Below, one piece after another: positions 54,489 through 63,579 of a stretch of DNA of 64,000 bases. Where the stretch lies: NCBI GenBank assembly GCA_021775955.1, contig JAJFGU010000011.1, forward strand, positions 124,001-188,000, in the 5' to 3' direction. The DNA is from Alphaproteobacteria bacterium (lineage in GTDB: Bacteria; Pseudomonadota; Alphaproteobacteria; Micavibrionales; Micavibrionaceae). A model generated the notes under the pieces. That model did not search any database. It was not told the origin of the DNA and worked only from the letters and a program-made list of their open reading frames with translations. The translations under genes were made by a program, and so were the position numbers. Position 1 is the first letter of the stretch. Every line of letters starts with the position of its first letter.

Positions 54489-55322
54489 ATGACAGGAAAC
54501 AAAATCCGCACCGGCGTTATCGGCCATCCGGTGTCACACAGCAAATCGCCGCTGATCCACGGCTACTGGCTCAAAGCGCATGGCCTGGACGGCTCGTTTG
54601 AAGCTGTCGATATCCCGTGTGAAAATCTCGAAGCGGGGATCAAAGATTTGGTAGAGCAGGGCTATCGGGGTTTTAACGTCACCATTCCGCATAAGGAATC
54701 GATCATGGCCTTATGCGATGAAATCGATGAAACCGCGCAGCAAATCGGCGCGGTCAATACGGTAACAATTGATGACGGCACGCTCAAAGGCTCGAATGTC
54801 GATGCCTTTGGTTTCACTGAAAATATTCGCAGTCAACAACCGGATTTTAGTTTTGCATCTGGCGCCGTTGTTGTTTTGGGTGCGGGTGGTGCCGCCAAAG
54901 CGGTGGTGCATGGTTTGCTCGAGCATGGCACACCGGAAATTTTCCTGGTCAATCGCACCAAAGAAAGGGCGCTCATCCTCGCCAATTCTTCTATTGCGCC
55001 CGATAAGATCAACATTATCGACTGGGAAAAGCGCAGCAAAATTCTCGAAGGTGCCTCGATGCTGGTCAACACCACATCGCTCGGAATGAAGGGGCAGGAC
55101 GAATTAGAGATTGATTTATCGCTGCTGCCGCGCGATGCGCTGGTCAATGATATTGTTTACCACCCGCTTCATACCGATTTGCTGGTTAGCGCCGAAAAGG
55201 GTGGTCACCGGGTCATTACCGGCATCGGCATGTTGCTGCATCAGGCACGGTTGGCGTTTAAAACCTGGCATGGCGTTATGCCGGATATCACGCCGGAGCT
55301 GGAAGACATGGTGCAGAAATGA
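54489..55322 (+). CDS. aroE: Shikimate dehydrogenase
   Basis: AroE reduces 3-dehydroshikimate with NADPH in aromatic amino acid synthesis. The 277-residue protein has GHPVSHSKSPLIHGYWLKAH, GFNVTIPHKESIMAL with the catalytic lysine, GAVNTV, and VVLGAGGAAKAVVHGL as the nucleotide loop. ITGIGMLLHQARLAFKTW completes the family pattern. The ATG overlaps the stop of the doubtful upstream frame; its own stop overlaps coaE by 4 bases. Confidence 0.97.
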   Translation: MTGNKIRTGVIGHPVSHSKSPLIHGYWLKAHGLDGSFEAVDIPCENLEAGIKDLVEQGYRGFNVTIPHKESIMALCDEIDETAQQIGAVNTVTIDDGTLKGSNVDAFGFTENIRSQQPDFSFASGAVVVLGAGGAAKAVVHGLLEHGTPEIFLVNRTKERALILANSSIAPDKINIIDWEKRSKILEGASMLVNTTSLGMKGQDELEIDLSLLPRDALVNDIVYHPLHTDLLVSAEKGGHRVITGIGMLLHQARLAFKTWHGVMPDITPELEDMVQK

Positions 55323-55939
55323 TCGTGATCGGCCTCACCGGCTCTATCGGCATGGGCAAAACGACGGTGGCAACGATGCTGCAACAGCTCGGCGTGAAGG
55401 TACATGATGCCGATGCGGCGGCGCATGATTTGCAACAGCCCGGCAGCCCGGCCATGGCGTCTATTGCGGCGGCCTTTCCCTATTTTGAATATCCAAATCT
55501 CTACGGTAAAAAAATTAAAGGCGTTCGCAGTATAAAGCGCGGGGAAATGGTTAAAATCGTTTTGGCGGATATGGAGAAGCTTGATGTGCTGGAAAATATT
55601 TTGCATCCGCTGGTGCGCGAAGCGCAGAATAAATTTATACGTGATGCCAAAAAAATGGGCCAGGAGATCGTTGCGCTCGATATCCCGTTGTTGTTTGAAA
55701 CCGGTGGCGATGAATTCGTTGATGTGACGATTGCAGTCAGCGCGCCTTATCTGGTGCAAAGAAAACGCGTTCTGGAGCGCGCCACTATGAACCAAGAAAA
55801 ATTCGAAGCAATCTTAAACCGCCAAATGCCGGACGTTGAAAAATGCGAGCGCGCCGATTTTGTCATTCATTCCGGGCTGGGCCGTGCTCATACGATGAAA
55901 GAGGTGAAAACTGTTTTAAATGAGATTAGGCAAGGGTAG
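55319..55939 (+). CDS. coaE: Dephospho-CoA kinase
   Basis: CoaE phosphorylates dephospho-CoA in the last step of CoA synthesis. The 206-residue protein has the P-loop VIGLTGSIGMGKTTVATML, HDADAAAHDL, and IVALDIPLLFETGGDEFVD with the lid region AQNKFI. The ATG at 55319 overlaps the aroE stop (ATGA), so they are coupled. dnaQ follows 8 bases later. Confidence 0.97.
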   Translation: MIVIGLTGSIGMGKTTVATMLQQLGVKVHDADAAAHDLQQPGSPAMASIAAAFPYFEYPNLYGKKIKGVRSIKRGEMVKIVLADMEKLDVLENILHPLVREAQNKFIRDAKKMGQEIVALDIPLLFETGGDEFVDVTIAVSAPYLVQRKRVLERATMNQEKFEAILNRQMPDVEKCERADFVIHSGLGRAHTMKEVKTVLNEIRQG

Positions 55940-55947
55940 GATAAGTG

Positions 55948-56646
55948 ATGCGTGAAATTGTACTGGATACTGAAACCACCGGGATGGACCCGGAAGACGG
56001 TCACAAGATCATCGAGATTGGCTGTGTCGCGCTGGAAAATCATTTGCCGTCGGGAAAAACGCTCCAGCTTTACATTAACCCGGAGCGCAAAATTCCGCCC
56101 GAAGCCACCGCTGTGCACGGCATTACCGATGATTTCGTTAAGGACAAGCCGGTATTTTCGCAAGTCTTTGCCGAGTTCCTCGAATTTATCGGCGATGCCA
56201 AGCTGGTTATTCACAATGCCGAGTTCGATATGAAATTTATCAATGCTGAGCTGTCCCAGGTCGGACATCAGCCTATTCCCTGGACGCATGTCATTGATAC
56301 GCTGGGCATGGCGCGCAAAAAATTCCCCGGCTCACCCGCCAATCTCGATGCGCTGTGCCGGCGCTTTGACATCGATAATACAGAGCGCACTTATCACGGC
56401 GCGCTGCTGGATTCGGAATTACTGGCAGAAGTGTATCTTGAGCTTCTCGGCGGTCGCCAACGGGGTTTAACTTTTGCCAATGATAAAAAAGGTGGAGAAG
56501 AAGAGGGAGAAAGCGGCCAGGTGGTAAAACGGACTTTCCGCGAGCCGCGTGAGCATAAAGCCGATGCCGAGGAACTCGCCGCGCATAAAGATATGGTAGA
56601 CAAGCTTGATGATGCGCTTTGGGCAAAAGAAAAGAAGGCACATTAA
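55948..56646 (+). CDS. dnaQ: DNA polymerase III epsilon subunit (proofreading exonuclease)
   Basis: DnaQ is the 3'-5' proofreading exonuclease of the replicase. The 232-residue protein has Exo I (LDTETTGMDPEDGHKIIEIG), Exo II (VIHNAEFDMKFINAEL) and Exo III (HGALLDSELLAEVYLELLGG) with all catalytic acids and the histidine. The ATG at 55948 is used; a GTG three bases earlier is possible. The stop codon lies inside a long palindrome at 56631-56663 that ends transcription. Confidence 0.96.
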   Translation: MREIVLDTETTGMDPEDGHKIIEIGCVALENHLPSGKTLQLYINPERKIPPEATAVHGITDDFVKDKPVFSQVFAEFLEFIGDAKLVIHNAEFDMKFINAELSQVGHQPIPWTHVIDTLGMARKKFPGSPANLDALCRRFDIDNTERTYHGALLDSELLAEVYLELLGGRQRGLTFANDKKGGEEEGESGQVVKRTFREPREHKADAEELAAHKDMVDKLDDALWAKEKKAH

Positions 56647-56663
56647 TTTAATGTGCCTTCTTT
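56631..56663. terminator. Bidirectional terminator between dnaQ and secB
   Basis: A perfect 16-base inverted repeat, 56631-56646 and 56648-56663, with one central base. The arms end in AAAG/CTTT, so a short U-tract is made in either direction. It ends both dnaQ (its stop is inside) and the convergent secB. Confidence 0.85.
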
Positions 56664-56678
56664 AATGAAATTAGAAAT

Positions 56679-57329
56679 TTAAGCCTGGTTGCTTTGCTGC
56701 GCGGCCAGTTCGTTTTTGAACCTTTCAACATAAAGCTGCTGGAAGTTCACCGGGTTCAGCAGGAGTGGCGGGAAGCCGCCTTGTATAGCGACATCACATA
56801 GAACCTGACGCACAAACGGAAAGGCCAGGCGCGGCACCTCGATCAGCAGTAAGGGGTGAATTTGCTCCTGTGGTACAGACTCGCCAACGGAAACGGTCAC
56901 GCCGTACATTACTTCTGCAATAAAGACGACTTTGTCATCACGTTTTGCTTCGACATTGACGGTCAAAAGAACCTCATACATATTCTCCAGACCTTGCTCG
57001 TCCAACGTGCGGGCATCCATACCAAAATTAACATTCATGATCGGTGTGGGTTGTCCGGCGCGCAAAGATTGTGGCGCACTTGGGTTTTCAAAAGAAATAT
57101 CACGTACATATTGGCCGTGAATATTAAGCGGCAGGCTGGTTATTTCACCACCGATAGGCTGCTGGGCAGTTTGCGTTTGTGGAGCGGCCTTGGGCGCAGC
57201 TGTTTTCTTTGCCTCTACTTTGGCCTTTTTCGGGGCTGCCTTCGCTTTAATTTTGGTAGCGGCTTTGGTTGTCTTTGTTTTAGGCGTGGCTTTAGGGGCC
57301 TTTTTCGCCTTTTCTTTCTTCTTGGTCAT
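56679..57329 (-). CDS. secB: SecB chaperone with long basic N-terminal extension
   Basis: SecB keeps pre-proteins unfolded and passes them to SecA. The C-terminal 155 residues are a normal SecB: LNIHGQYVRDISFENPSAPQ, FIAEVMYGVTVSVGE, LLLIEVPRLAFPFVRQVL and GGFPPLLLNPVNFQQLY. The first 60 residues are an unusual K/A/P/T-rich extension (KKKEKAKKAPKATPKTKTTK onward), making 216 residues in all. The ATG at 57329 has GATAGGAGAAG upstream, so the extension is probably made. Confidence 0.95.
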   Translation of the reverse strand: MTKKKEKAKKAPKATPKTKTTKAATKIKAKAAPKKAKVEAKKTAAPKAAPQTQTAQQPIGGEITSLPLNIHGQYVRDISFENPSAPQSLRAGQPTPIMNVNFGMDARTLDEQGLENMYEVLLTVNVEAKRDDKVVFIAEVMYGVTVSVGESVPQEQIHPLLLIEVPRLAFPFVRQVLCDVAIQGGFPPLLLNPVNFQQLYVERFKNELAAQQSNQA

Positions 57330-57396
57330 GTATCTTCTCCTATCAATATTTAGATTGTCATAACACAGTAATTCGGGGAAAGCAAGCTTTTTACGG

Positions 57397-57840
57397 CTAT
57401 TTTCCACGCTCATCGTCGATTTTCTCGTATTCGGCCTCGATAATATCGGGGTCCTGACGCCTGTGAGATTCATACTGGCCCATGCCAACATGGATATCAG
57501 TGCGCTTCTTAATAGCATCACGAATAAGCGTTCTCACGGGCGGTACGAGTAGTAAAAACCCAATGGTATCAGTAACAAAGCCCGGCGTAATCAGGGTGGC
57601 CCCGGCGGCAATAAGGCAGAATCCATCGAAAATCTCATTCACCGGCATGCGGCCATGCTCTGAGGACTCACGCATGGCTGAAATCGTGTGCAATCCCTGA
57701 TATTTAATGATCATTCCACCGATAATCGCTGTCAAAAAGGCAAAAAGCAGGGTTTTTCCCATGCCGATATACTCGCCCACGCTCATGAAGACAGAGATTT
57801 CAATTAAGGGAATAACAACGAATATAATCAAAAATGGCAT
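57397..57840 (-). CDS. fxsA: FxsA family membrane protein
   Basis: A 147-residue protein of the FxsA family. In E. coli FxsA alleviates exclusion of phage T7 by the F plasmid; the normal role is unknown. Hydrophobic segments are FLIIFVVIPLIEISVFMSVG, TLLFAFLTAIIGGMIIKYQG and AAGATLITPGFVTDTIGFLL, the last being the family hallmark. The tail is charged. It precedes secB on the same strand in the common alphaproteobacterial order tim44-like/fxsA/secB. Confidence 0.93.
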   Translation of the reverse strand: MPFLIIFVVIPLIEISVFMSVGEYIGMGKTLLFAFLTAIIGGMIIKYQGLHTISAMRESSEHGRMPVNEIFDGFCLIAAGATLITPGFVTDTIGFLLLVPPVRTLIRDAIKKRTDIHVGMGQYESHRRQDPDIIEAEYEKIDDERGK

Positions 57841-57965
57841 TTAGGGGCTTATCCTTTTCTAAGAGGGGGTTTAATCTATATAGTGGATGGTGTAAAGAAA
57901 AGCGGCGTTTTAAGGCTGTCTGTGCTAAAATTAAGGATACGCATTATAGAGATTGGAAATTCCAC

Positions 57966-58700
57966 GTGCCTGCAGATTTAATCATTTATGCTCTGGTGGC
58001 GGCCGGCCTTGTGTTCTGGCTGCGCTCGATTTTGGGCACGCGCGATGAGGACGAGGCTGATCGTCCCAACCCCTATGTCCAGACGGAAAAAGCGACAAAT
58101 CATATGCCTGAGCATTCGTTTATAGAAGAGCAGACAAGCAAAACGTCGGAAGAGCGCATTAGCGATCTTGCCGCCAACCCGACGAAAAATTTGTCGGTTG
58201 AAAACAAGACGGCGGAAAACGGTCTGCTGGATATTTCAAAAGCCGATAAAAATTTCGATATTGGGCATTTCCTGGACGGGGCGCAGGACGCCTTTGCTTT
58301 CATCGTTGAAAGTTTTGCCGGGGGCGATAAAGAAACGCTGAAGAATCTGCTTACCGAGCCGGTTTACGAAGCGTTTGAAGGTGCCATTGATGAACGCGAA
58401 AAACGCGAAGAGACGATGGTTACTGAAATTCATTCGATTAAAAAAGCTGAAGTGATTGAAGCGCGGACGGAAGGCAAAAAGGCGTTTGTTACCATTCTCT
58501 TCACCGCCGATGAAACCAGCGTGACCAGAGATTCCGAAAATGAAATTATCGCCGGCCATCCCGATAAAATTACCCAGATGCGCGATATCTGGACGTTTGG
58601 GCGGGATATTAATTCCAAAGACCCGCGCTGGCTGGTCTATGAGACGCGCGATGACCTCGAAGACGATAATACGACCATCCCGAATAAGACGATGGATTGA
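57966..58700 (+). CDS. Tim44-like domain protein
   Basis: A 244-residue protein with an N-terminal membrane helix (DLIIYALVAAGLVFWLRSILG) and a C-terminal Tim44-like domain (GHFLDGAQDAFAFIVESFAG, LKNLLTEPVYEAFEGAIDE, MRDIWTFGRDINSKDPRWLV). Relatives in Caulobacter (TimA) are membrane-anchored. A GTG at 57966 is used as the start because the membrane helix normally begins about there; the frame is open to 57834 but overlaps fxsA. It is divergent from fxsA and lies upstream of mltA. Confidence 0.9.
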   Translation: MPADLIIYALVAAGLVFWLRSILGTRDEDEADRPNPYVQTEKATNHMPEHSFIEEQTSKTSEERISDLAANPTKNLSVENKTAENGLLDISKADKNFDIGHFLDGAQDAFAFIVESFAGGDKETLKNLLTEPVYEAFEGAIDEREKREETMVTEIHSIKKAEVIEARTEGKKAFVTILFTADETSVTRDSENEIIAGHPDKITQMRDIWTFGRDINSKDPRWLVYETRDDLEDDNTTIPNKTMD

Positions 58701-58749
58701 TCTTACGATCTCCCTGTTTTTCATTTCAAAAATAATGTAAAACACTTTT

Positions 58750-59898
58750 ATGCAGTTTATTTTTCTTATCTTTATTTTGCTTCTTTCTGCCTGTGCCGGG
58801 ACACCGGGAAAGGATGCGCCGCTGGTGCTCAAACAGGCACGGTTTTCGGATTTACCCGGTTGGCAACATGATGATTTAACGCGCGCGCTTCCGGCGCTGC
58901 AAAAATCCTGCGCACGTATTAAGAAAACCTCACCCGGCAAAGCGTTCGGCCCGCTGGTTGAGGCGGGTTCCACCGTCAACTGGCAGGGGATCTGTATTGA
59001 TATGATGGCGCTGGACGGGGCGGATACAAACGCGGTGCGCGGCTTTATGGAGCGCCATTTTACTCCTTATCAGGTCCGTGCAGGCAGCAACCCGCAGGGC
59101 CTGTTCACCGGCTATTACGAGGCGTCGTTAAAAGGCTCGAAAACGCGGCACGGGCCTTATCAATACCCGCTGCACAGCCGCCCGGATGATCTGGTGATGG
59201 TGCAGCTTGGCAATTTTCGTGAGGAGCTAAAAGGCCAGCGCATTGCCGGCCGCGTGATCGGCGGAAATCTCAAACCCTATGAAGACCGCCCGGCGATTGT
59301 CAGCGGTGCCTGGCCTCATAATGATAAGGTTCTGGTCTGGGTTGATAACCCAGTCGATGCATTTTTTGTGCAGATTCAGGGCTCGGGTGTTGTTGAGCTG
59401 GCGGATGGCGCGACCATGAGGATTGGCTATGCCGGTCAAAACGGTCATGTCTATTATGCTATCGGGCGCGAGCTGATTGCGCGCGGGGCTCTCACCAAAG
59501 ACAATGTATCGATGCAGTCCATCCGTGACTGGCTCGAGGCCAACCCGGTGGCGGCCGTAGAAGTGATGAACACCAACAAATCTTATGTGTTTTTCCGGGA
59601 GCTTGATGGTGAAGGTCCGATGGGCGGTGAAGGCGTGGCGCTGACGGCGGGTCGTTCGCTGGCGGTGGATCGCTCTCTTATTTCCTACGGAATTCCGGTG
59701 TGGGTTGATATTGAAGAGCCAATGGAGGGTGCTGGCGATCTGCGGCGACTGATGGTGGCGCAGGATACAGGTGGCGCCATTCGTGGTCCGGTGCGCGGTG
59801 ATGTCTTCTGGGGCTTTGGTGCGCGCGCCGAGGCTCTGGCCGGGCCGATGAAGTCCGAAGGTCGCTATTGGTTGCTGCTGCCGAAAACAAATAAGTAG
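58750..59898 (+). CDS. mltA: Membrane-bound lytic murein transglycosylase A
   Basis: MltA cleaves peptidoglycan between MurNAc and GlcNAc. The 382-residue lipoprotein has a lipobox LLLSACAG (Cys15). The MltA domain has FTGYYEASLKGSKTRHGPYQ, DAFFVQIQGSGVVELADGAT and GYAGQNGHVYYAIGRELI. The 3D-domain follows: GVALTAGRSLAVDRSLISYG, MVAQDTGGAIRG and DVFWGFG, with the aspartates of the active site. The length is normal. Confidence 0.97.
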   Translation: MQFIFLIFILLLSACAGTPGKDAPLVLKQARFSDLPGWQHDDLTRALPALQKSCARIKKTSPGKAFGPLVEAGSTVNWQGICIDMMALDGADTNAVRGFMERHFTPYQVRAGSNPQGLFTGYYEASLKGSKTRHGPYQYPLHSRPDDLVMVQLGNFREELKGQRIAGRVIGGNLKPYEDRPAIVSGAWPHNDKVLVWVDNPVDAFFVQIQGSGVVELADGATMRIGYAGQNGHVYYAIGRELIARGALTKDNVSMQSIRDWLEANPVAAVEVMNTNKSYVFFRELDGEGPMGGEGVALTAGRSLAVDRSLISYGIPVWVDIEEPMEGAGDLRRLMVAQDTGGAIRGPVRGDVFWGFGARAEALAGPMKSEGRYWLLLPKTNK

Positions 59899-59901
59899 AC
59901 C

Positions 59902-60438
59902 CTAAATAATCGGCCTTCTGTATTTGCTCAAATCAATCTGCATGTCTTTGAGACTATCGGGAATAGGGCTGGGCAGGGTTAGGTCCGGCGGGTTGGCGAC
60001 GATGCTGACGATGGATGTATTAAAACGCTCGACGATATCCTGATCAATTTCCCGGCGGTTGACTGTTACCTTGTCGACAACAAAGCTGGTAGGGCCGTAT
60101 TTCACCATATCCTCTTCGGTGGTGTGGCGGTAAAAGCACTGAATCGGCTCCAGTCTGTATTCGCCAAAGGAATCCACCTGGGTGTACCAGATACGCACGG
60201 AATTGCCGAAATCATCGACTGTGCTGATACGCAGCAAATGCGGGTAGCGGACCTGACTTTCAAGAAAGACCTTGCACACGCCGTATGTGATACCGCCCTC
60301 ATAGGGGATCAGAAGATAATAAACCAGAAGAACAAAGGCTGTGAACGAGCCGCCGATAATGCTGCGTTTGCGCGTTTTTTTCTTTTTAAGTTCGCGCTCC
60401 TTAGTGACGGATTCTATGGTCTTTGTCTTGGTGTTCAT
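59902..60438 (-). CDS. Single-pass membrane protein beside icmB, function unknown
   Basis: A 178-residue protein: a short lysine-rich N-terminus, one transmembrane helix at about 27-44 (IIGGSFTAFVLLVYYLLI), then a periplasmic domain with two cysteines (GVCKVFLESQVRYPHLLRIS, YRLEPIQCFYRHTTEED). The layout resembles VirB8/IcmL inner-membrane components, but I cannot show homology. It starts 5 bases after the icmB stop on the same strand, so it is almost surely translated with it and is likely part of the secretion system. Confidence 0.72.
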   Translation of the reverse strand: MNTKTKTIESVTKERELKKKKTRKRSIIGGSFTAFVLLVYYLLIPYEGGITYGVCKVFLESQVRYPHLLRISTVDDFGNSVRIWYTQVDSFGEYRLEPIQCFYRHTTEEDMVKYGPTSFVVDKVTVNRREIDQDIVERFNTSIVSIVANPPDLTLPSPIPDSLKDMQIDLSKYRRPII

Positions 60439-60443
60439 TACTT

Positions 60444-63400
60444 CTAAACGGGTGTTTTAACACGTTGCACCGTTTCTTCCTTTTGTGCTTTTTTACTGGC
60501 TTCAACAATTTCATCGACAATCTCTTCAACGATAGCGCTAATCATAGCCTGCCGGGAATCGCCGTCATCTGCCTTGGCAAGAACGCGTCTTCGGATTTCC
60601 CCGCGTGCACTGCCGCCTGGGTATTGCGCGGACAGCATTTGCCGGGCGCGCCCGGCGCCGAGACGGGAATAGAGCCTGTTGCGAATGGCCACATCTTCCG
60701 CGGATGTTGATAGCGCCCATAATTCAATCGGGCCAAGTGTGTTGTATAAGTGTTGCTCATAACGGCCATCCGTCGTTCCCAAAACAAGCAGACATGGAGC
60801 ACCGATGGATTTTGGACCGGTCAGTTTATAACGAATAACCTGCCGCGCCGTATCCGATAAGCCAAAGCGTTCCTGCACATCGTCAACGGCCTTATCGGAA
60901 ATGGCGGTACCCAGAACCCATACGCCTGTGGCAAGATCGACCATATCCTTGTCGAAATCATGGAGAAGCTGCGAGGTCAGGACGATCTGCACGCCCCGTT
61001 TTCGCCCTTCACGCACATCACGAATAACCTGCGCGCGTACGGACGGGGATTTGCTGGTTCTGTGGAATTCGTCATAGCAAAGCCTTTTTGGCGTTTCACC
61101 GATTTCCTGAAGTTTCATCTCGTGAAACTCCCGGTATTTTTCAGGCACGTTTTGAATGGTATCCAGGCTCATCCACCAGTTGCGCACCAAAGCATGACGC
61201 GCCAGCATATACATGATCGCTGTTTGCCGGTCTGCGGATTCATCGCCCTGCGGCGCGACATCCATCAAATCAATGGAACAAATCCGGGTATCGGCGATTT
61301 CAAATTGTGTGACAGAGGACAAGATGGGGTATTCGCGGATCGCCGAAGTAATCATGCGCTCGAAAGCGCTGATGACGGTTTCAGCGCTGAAACCAACGGA
61401 GGTTTCCTCCAGCAAGGTCCTGATTTGTGGTCGCCTTGATGCTGTAATGGAATCATTTAATGTGGGTGCGGCGTGACGTTGGGCCACATGGGCAATGTGG
61501 TGCTGCTCCAGCTCAAACATTTTATCGACCACATCCCACCAATAAGGATCAGCAGGCAGATGAACGTTAAATTTTTGCAAGGCTTCATCAACATCGGATT
61601 CAAGGCGCGGCAAATAGGGGCGTGCTTCCGCGTTGGCCATTTTGTCGTCGCGCCAGCGATACATTTCATCGACAACAAGGCCGCAAAGCTGCTGGATTCC
61701 ATCATAGGGTTTTTCGTAGCCCGGCGGCGTACATAACAGCGTCATTAATTCGACTAGATAGCTGCGCTCATCGGGAAGAGGGTAGCGGCAGCCAAGCTGC
61801 GTATCAAACGGGTTGATAGCGTATTGGTGCGACATCTGAAGCCGGAAATAAGCCGCTTCGTGTTGCCGGTTTAAAGGAAGAGCCTCTTTGATCAAAGATA
61901 TTAATCCGGAAGAAGACGGTCCGATATCGATCACGGCAATATAGGGAAGCCTGCTTAAGCCCGGTGATAAAATCGTGGCAAGATTGAGCGTATTCAAAAG
62001 AACGGATTTACCGGCGCCGGGCTGGGCAAAGATAAGATCAAACCAGGTGGTGGTCATATTGGTTCCGGTCTGATATGGCCAGGCTTTGCCGTCCGGGGTT
62101 CGAAACAGCATCGAACCCTGTTCAAAGGGGCTGGAGGGTCTTTGCCAGGGAAGCAGGCGCATCACCTCCGCCATGGGTGCCACGGCCGTTGGTGCGGAGC
62201 CGGCGCAGTGTATACCCATCGCTGAAGACATCACACAATCCAGCGGGTCGCCGGAAAATTCACTGACCTGGCAATAACCCCAGCTTTCAAAGGCCTGAAG
62301 AAGAACCGACAAACGATCATGGATAACGTCTTTTTCGCTAACATGACACCAGGTGGCAAATGAAATACGAAGGCGGACCACAGGCTCGCTGCGAGCCATA
62401 GCCTGCAATCCTTCCAGAGAATATTTGATTTGCTTGTTGGCAGCGTTGGTTGGTCCCATCATTGTCGCGACGAAGGCTCTCATTTGAGTGGCATAGGACC
62501 CGCCGCCCTCTATTAGAAAAGAAATTCTAAAAGGGATATCCGCTTCGACGAGACGGTTCAAAAGCACAGGAAACGGCGTTGAATCCATCGGACCCAAAGT
62601 CATATCCGCACCGGCCCAAAGTAAGTTACCAATACGGACAACGGATTTTCCCATAGTTTTGGCATCACCGGCTGTAATTTGCTCGGCAAGGTTTGGCCAC
62701 AGCAAGTCAGACATATCAACCCGGCTTCTCGGAGCCCTTGGCGGTATGGGGTCGCCGGGAAGACAGGCGCGCCAGTTTTCATTGGCATGGTCAGGAAATA
62801 GATTGGAGCGAACGGCTGTCATGGCATCATGCACTTCAAGCAAATCACCTCTGATGCCAAGCTCATCCATGGCCGATAATACGGCTGAAACATAACTTTT
62901 ATGACGTGTCCTTAAAGGTTCCAGCGCACCGAAAGGGTATTGAGAAAATCCGGCGGGAAGCCAGCTCTTGGCTTGCTCTCTTGCCTCTTTTCCGGCGCGT
63001 TGCACCTCGTTTTTGGTTAAAATGGAGGGCCGCGTCCACAAAATAAAATACGCCTCCTCATAGGTCAGGAAACGCTCCAGATGTTTGATCCGCTCATTAA
63101 AAAGATCGTCTATCTCAAGACCTGTGTTTTCAGCGGTTTGCCTGCTTGGCCTGACATAGTTCTCAAGCTCTTTTTTTATTCTGTCGGGATCTCTGGCGAA
63201 ATAGACCTGTAATGCATGACCCTGACGGTCAAATCGTGCGCCTATTTTAATTGTGGAGGCTTCAACAATATGCTCGTATTCCTCATCACCGATGATTTGC
63301 CGGCTTCCTTCAACTTTAATATAGGAAATAAGGGAGCCATCGGAGCCTGCGATGGTCGTTTCATTATCGGCGGTTTCAAGCCGGATAAAGGACGATACAG

Positions 63401-63452
63401 ACTGCTTTAAAGCCTTTTGAAAGGGGGTTGCTATTCTGTCTAAGAAATTCAT
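60444..63452 (-). CDS. icmB: Dot/Icm type IV secretion ATPase IcmB/DotO
   Basis: A 1002-residue VirB4-like ATPase of the Dot/Icm (type IVB) family. It begins with a long N-terminal domain (RIATPFQKALKQSVSSFIRL). Walker A is IFAQPGAGKSVLLNTLNLA with GAGKS at 479-483, and Walker B is KRLCYDEFHRTSKSPSVRAQ with Tyr-Asp-Glu at 793-795. The arginine-rich REGRKRGVQIVLTSQLLHDF and IWVLGTAI-like blocks are typical. In Legionella the order is icmJ-icmB; the same order occurs here (icmJ-like at 63580). It energises DNA or protein transfer at the inner membrane. Confidence 0.9.
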   Translation of the reverse strand: MNFLDRIATPFQKALKQSVSSFIRLETADNETTIAGSDGSLISYIKVEGSRQIIGDEEYEHIVEASTIKIGARFDRQGHALQVYFARDPDRIKKELENYVRPSRQTAENTGLEIDDLFNERIKHLERFLTYEEAYFILWTRPSILTKNEVQRAGKEAREQAKSWLPAGFSQYPFGALEPLRTRHKSYVSAVLSAMDELGIRGDLLEVHDAMTAVRSNLFPDHANENWRACLPGDPIPPRAPRSRVDMSDLLWPNLAEQITAGDAKTMGKSVVRIGNLLWAGADMTLGPMDSTPFPVLLNRLVEADIPFRISFLIEGGGSYATQMRAFVATMMGPTNAANKQIKYSLEGLQAMARSEPVVRLRISFATWCHVSEKDVIHDRLSVLLQAFESWGYCQVSEFSGDPLDCVMSSAMGIHCAGSAPTAVAPMAEVMRLLPWQRPSSPFEQGSMLFRTPDGKAWPYQTGTNMTTTWFDLIFAQPGAGKSVLLNTLNLATILSPGLSRLPYIAVIDIGPSSSGLISLIKEALPLNRQHEAAYFRLQMSHQYAINPFDTQLGCRYPLPDERSYLVELMTLLCTPPGYEKPYDGIQQLCGLVVDEMYRWRDDKMANAEARPYLPRLESDVDEALQKFNVHLPADPYWWDVVDKMFELEQHHIAHVAQRHAAPTLNDSITASRRPQIRTLLEETSVGFSAETVISAFERMITSAIREYPILSSVTQFEIADTRICSIDLMDVAPQGDESADRQTAIMYMLARHALVRNWWMSLDTIQNVPEKYREFHEMKLQEIGETPKRLCYDEFHRTSKSPSVRAQVIRDVREGRKRGVQIVLTSQLLHDFDKDMVDLATGVWVLGTAISDKAVDDVQERFGLSDTARQVIRYKLTGPKSIGAPCLLVLGTTDGRYEQHLYNTLGPIELWALSTSAEDVAIRNRLYSRLGAGRARQMLSAQYPGGSARGEIRRRVLAKADDGDSRQAMISAIVEEIVDEIVEASKKAQKEETVQRVKTPV

Positions 63453-63579
63453 GGAAAGTCTATATTCCTCAGTTTTACCGAGCTCTTAAATGGGCATAAG
63501 CCCCAATATACAAAACTTGCCTTCCAAGGCATAGACAGCATATAGAAAAACTAACTTTTTATAAGGGAAAAAGCAGGGT

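Noticed and set aside
54148-54492. 114-residue open frame between maf and aroE as a gene
   Set aside because: It is largely a palindromic repeat read in frame and lacks any domain; reported as an insert and not as a coding gene.
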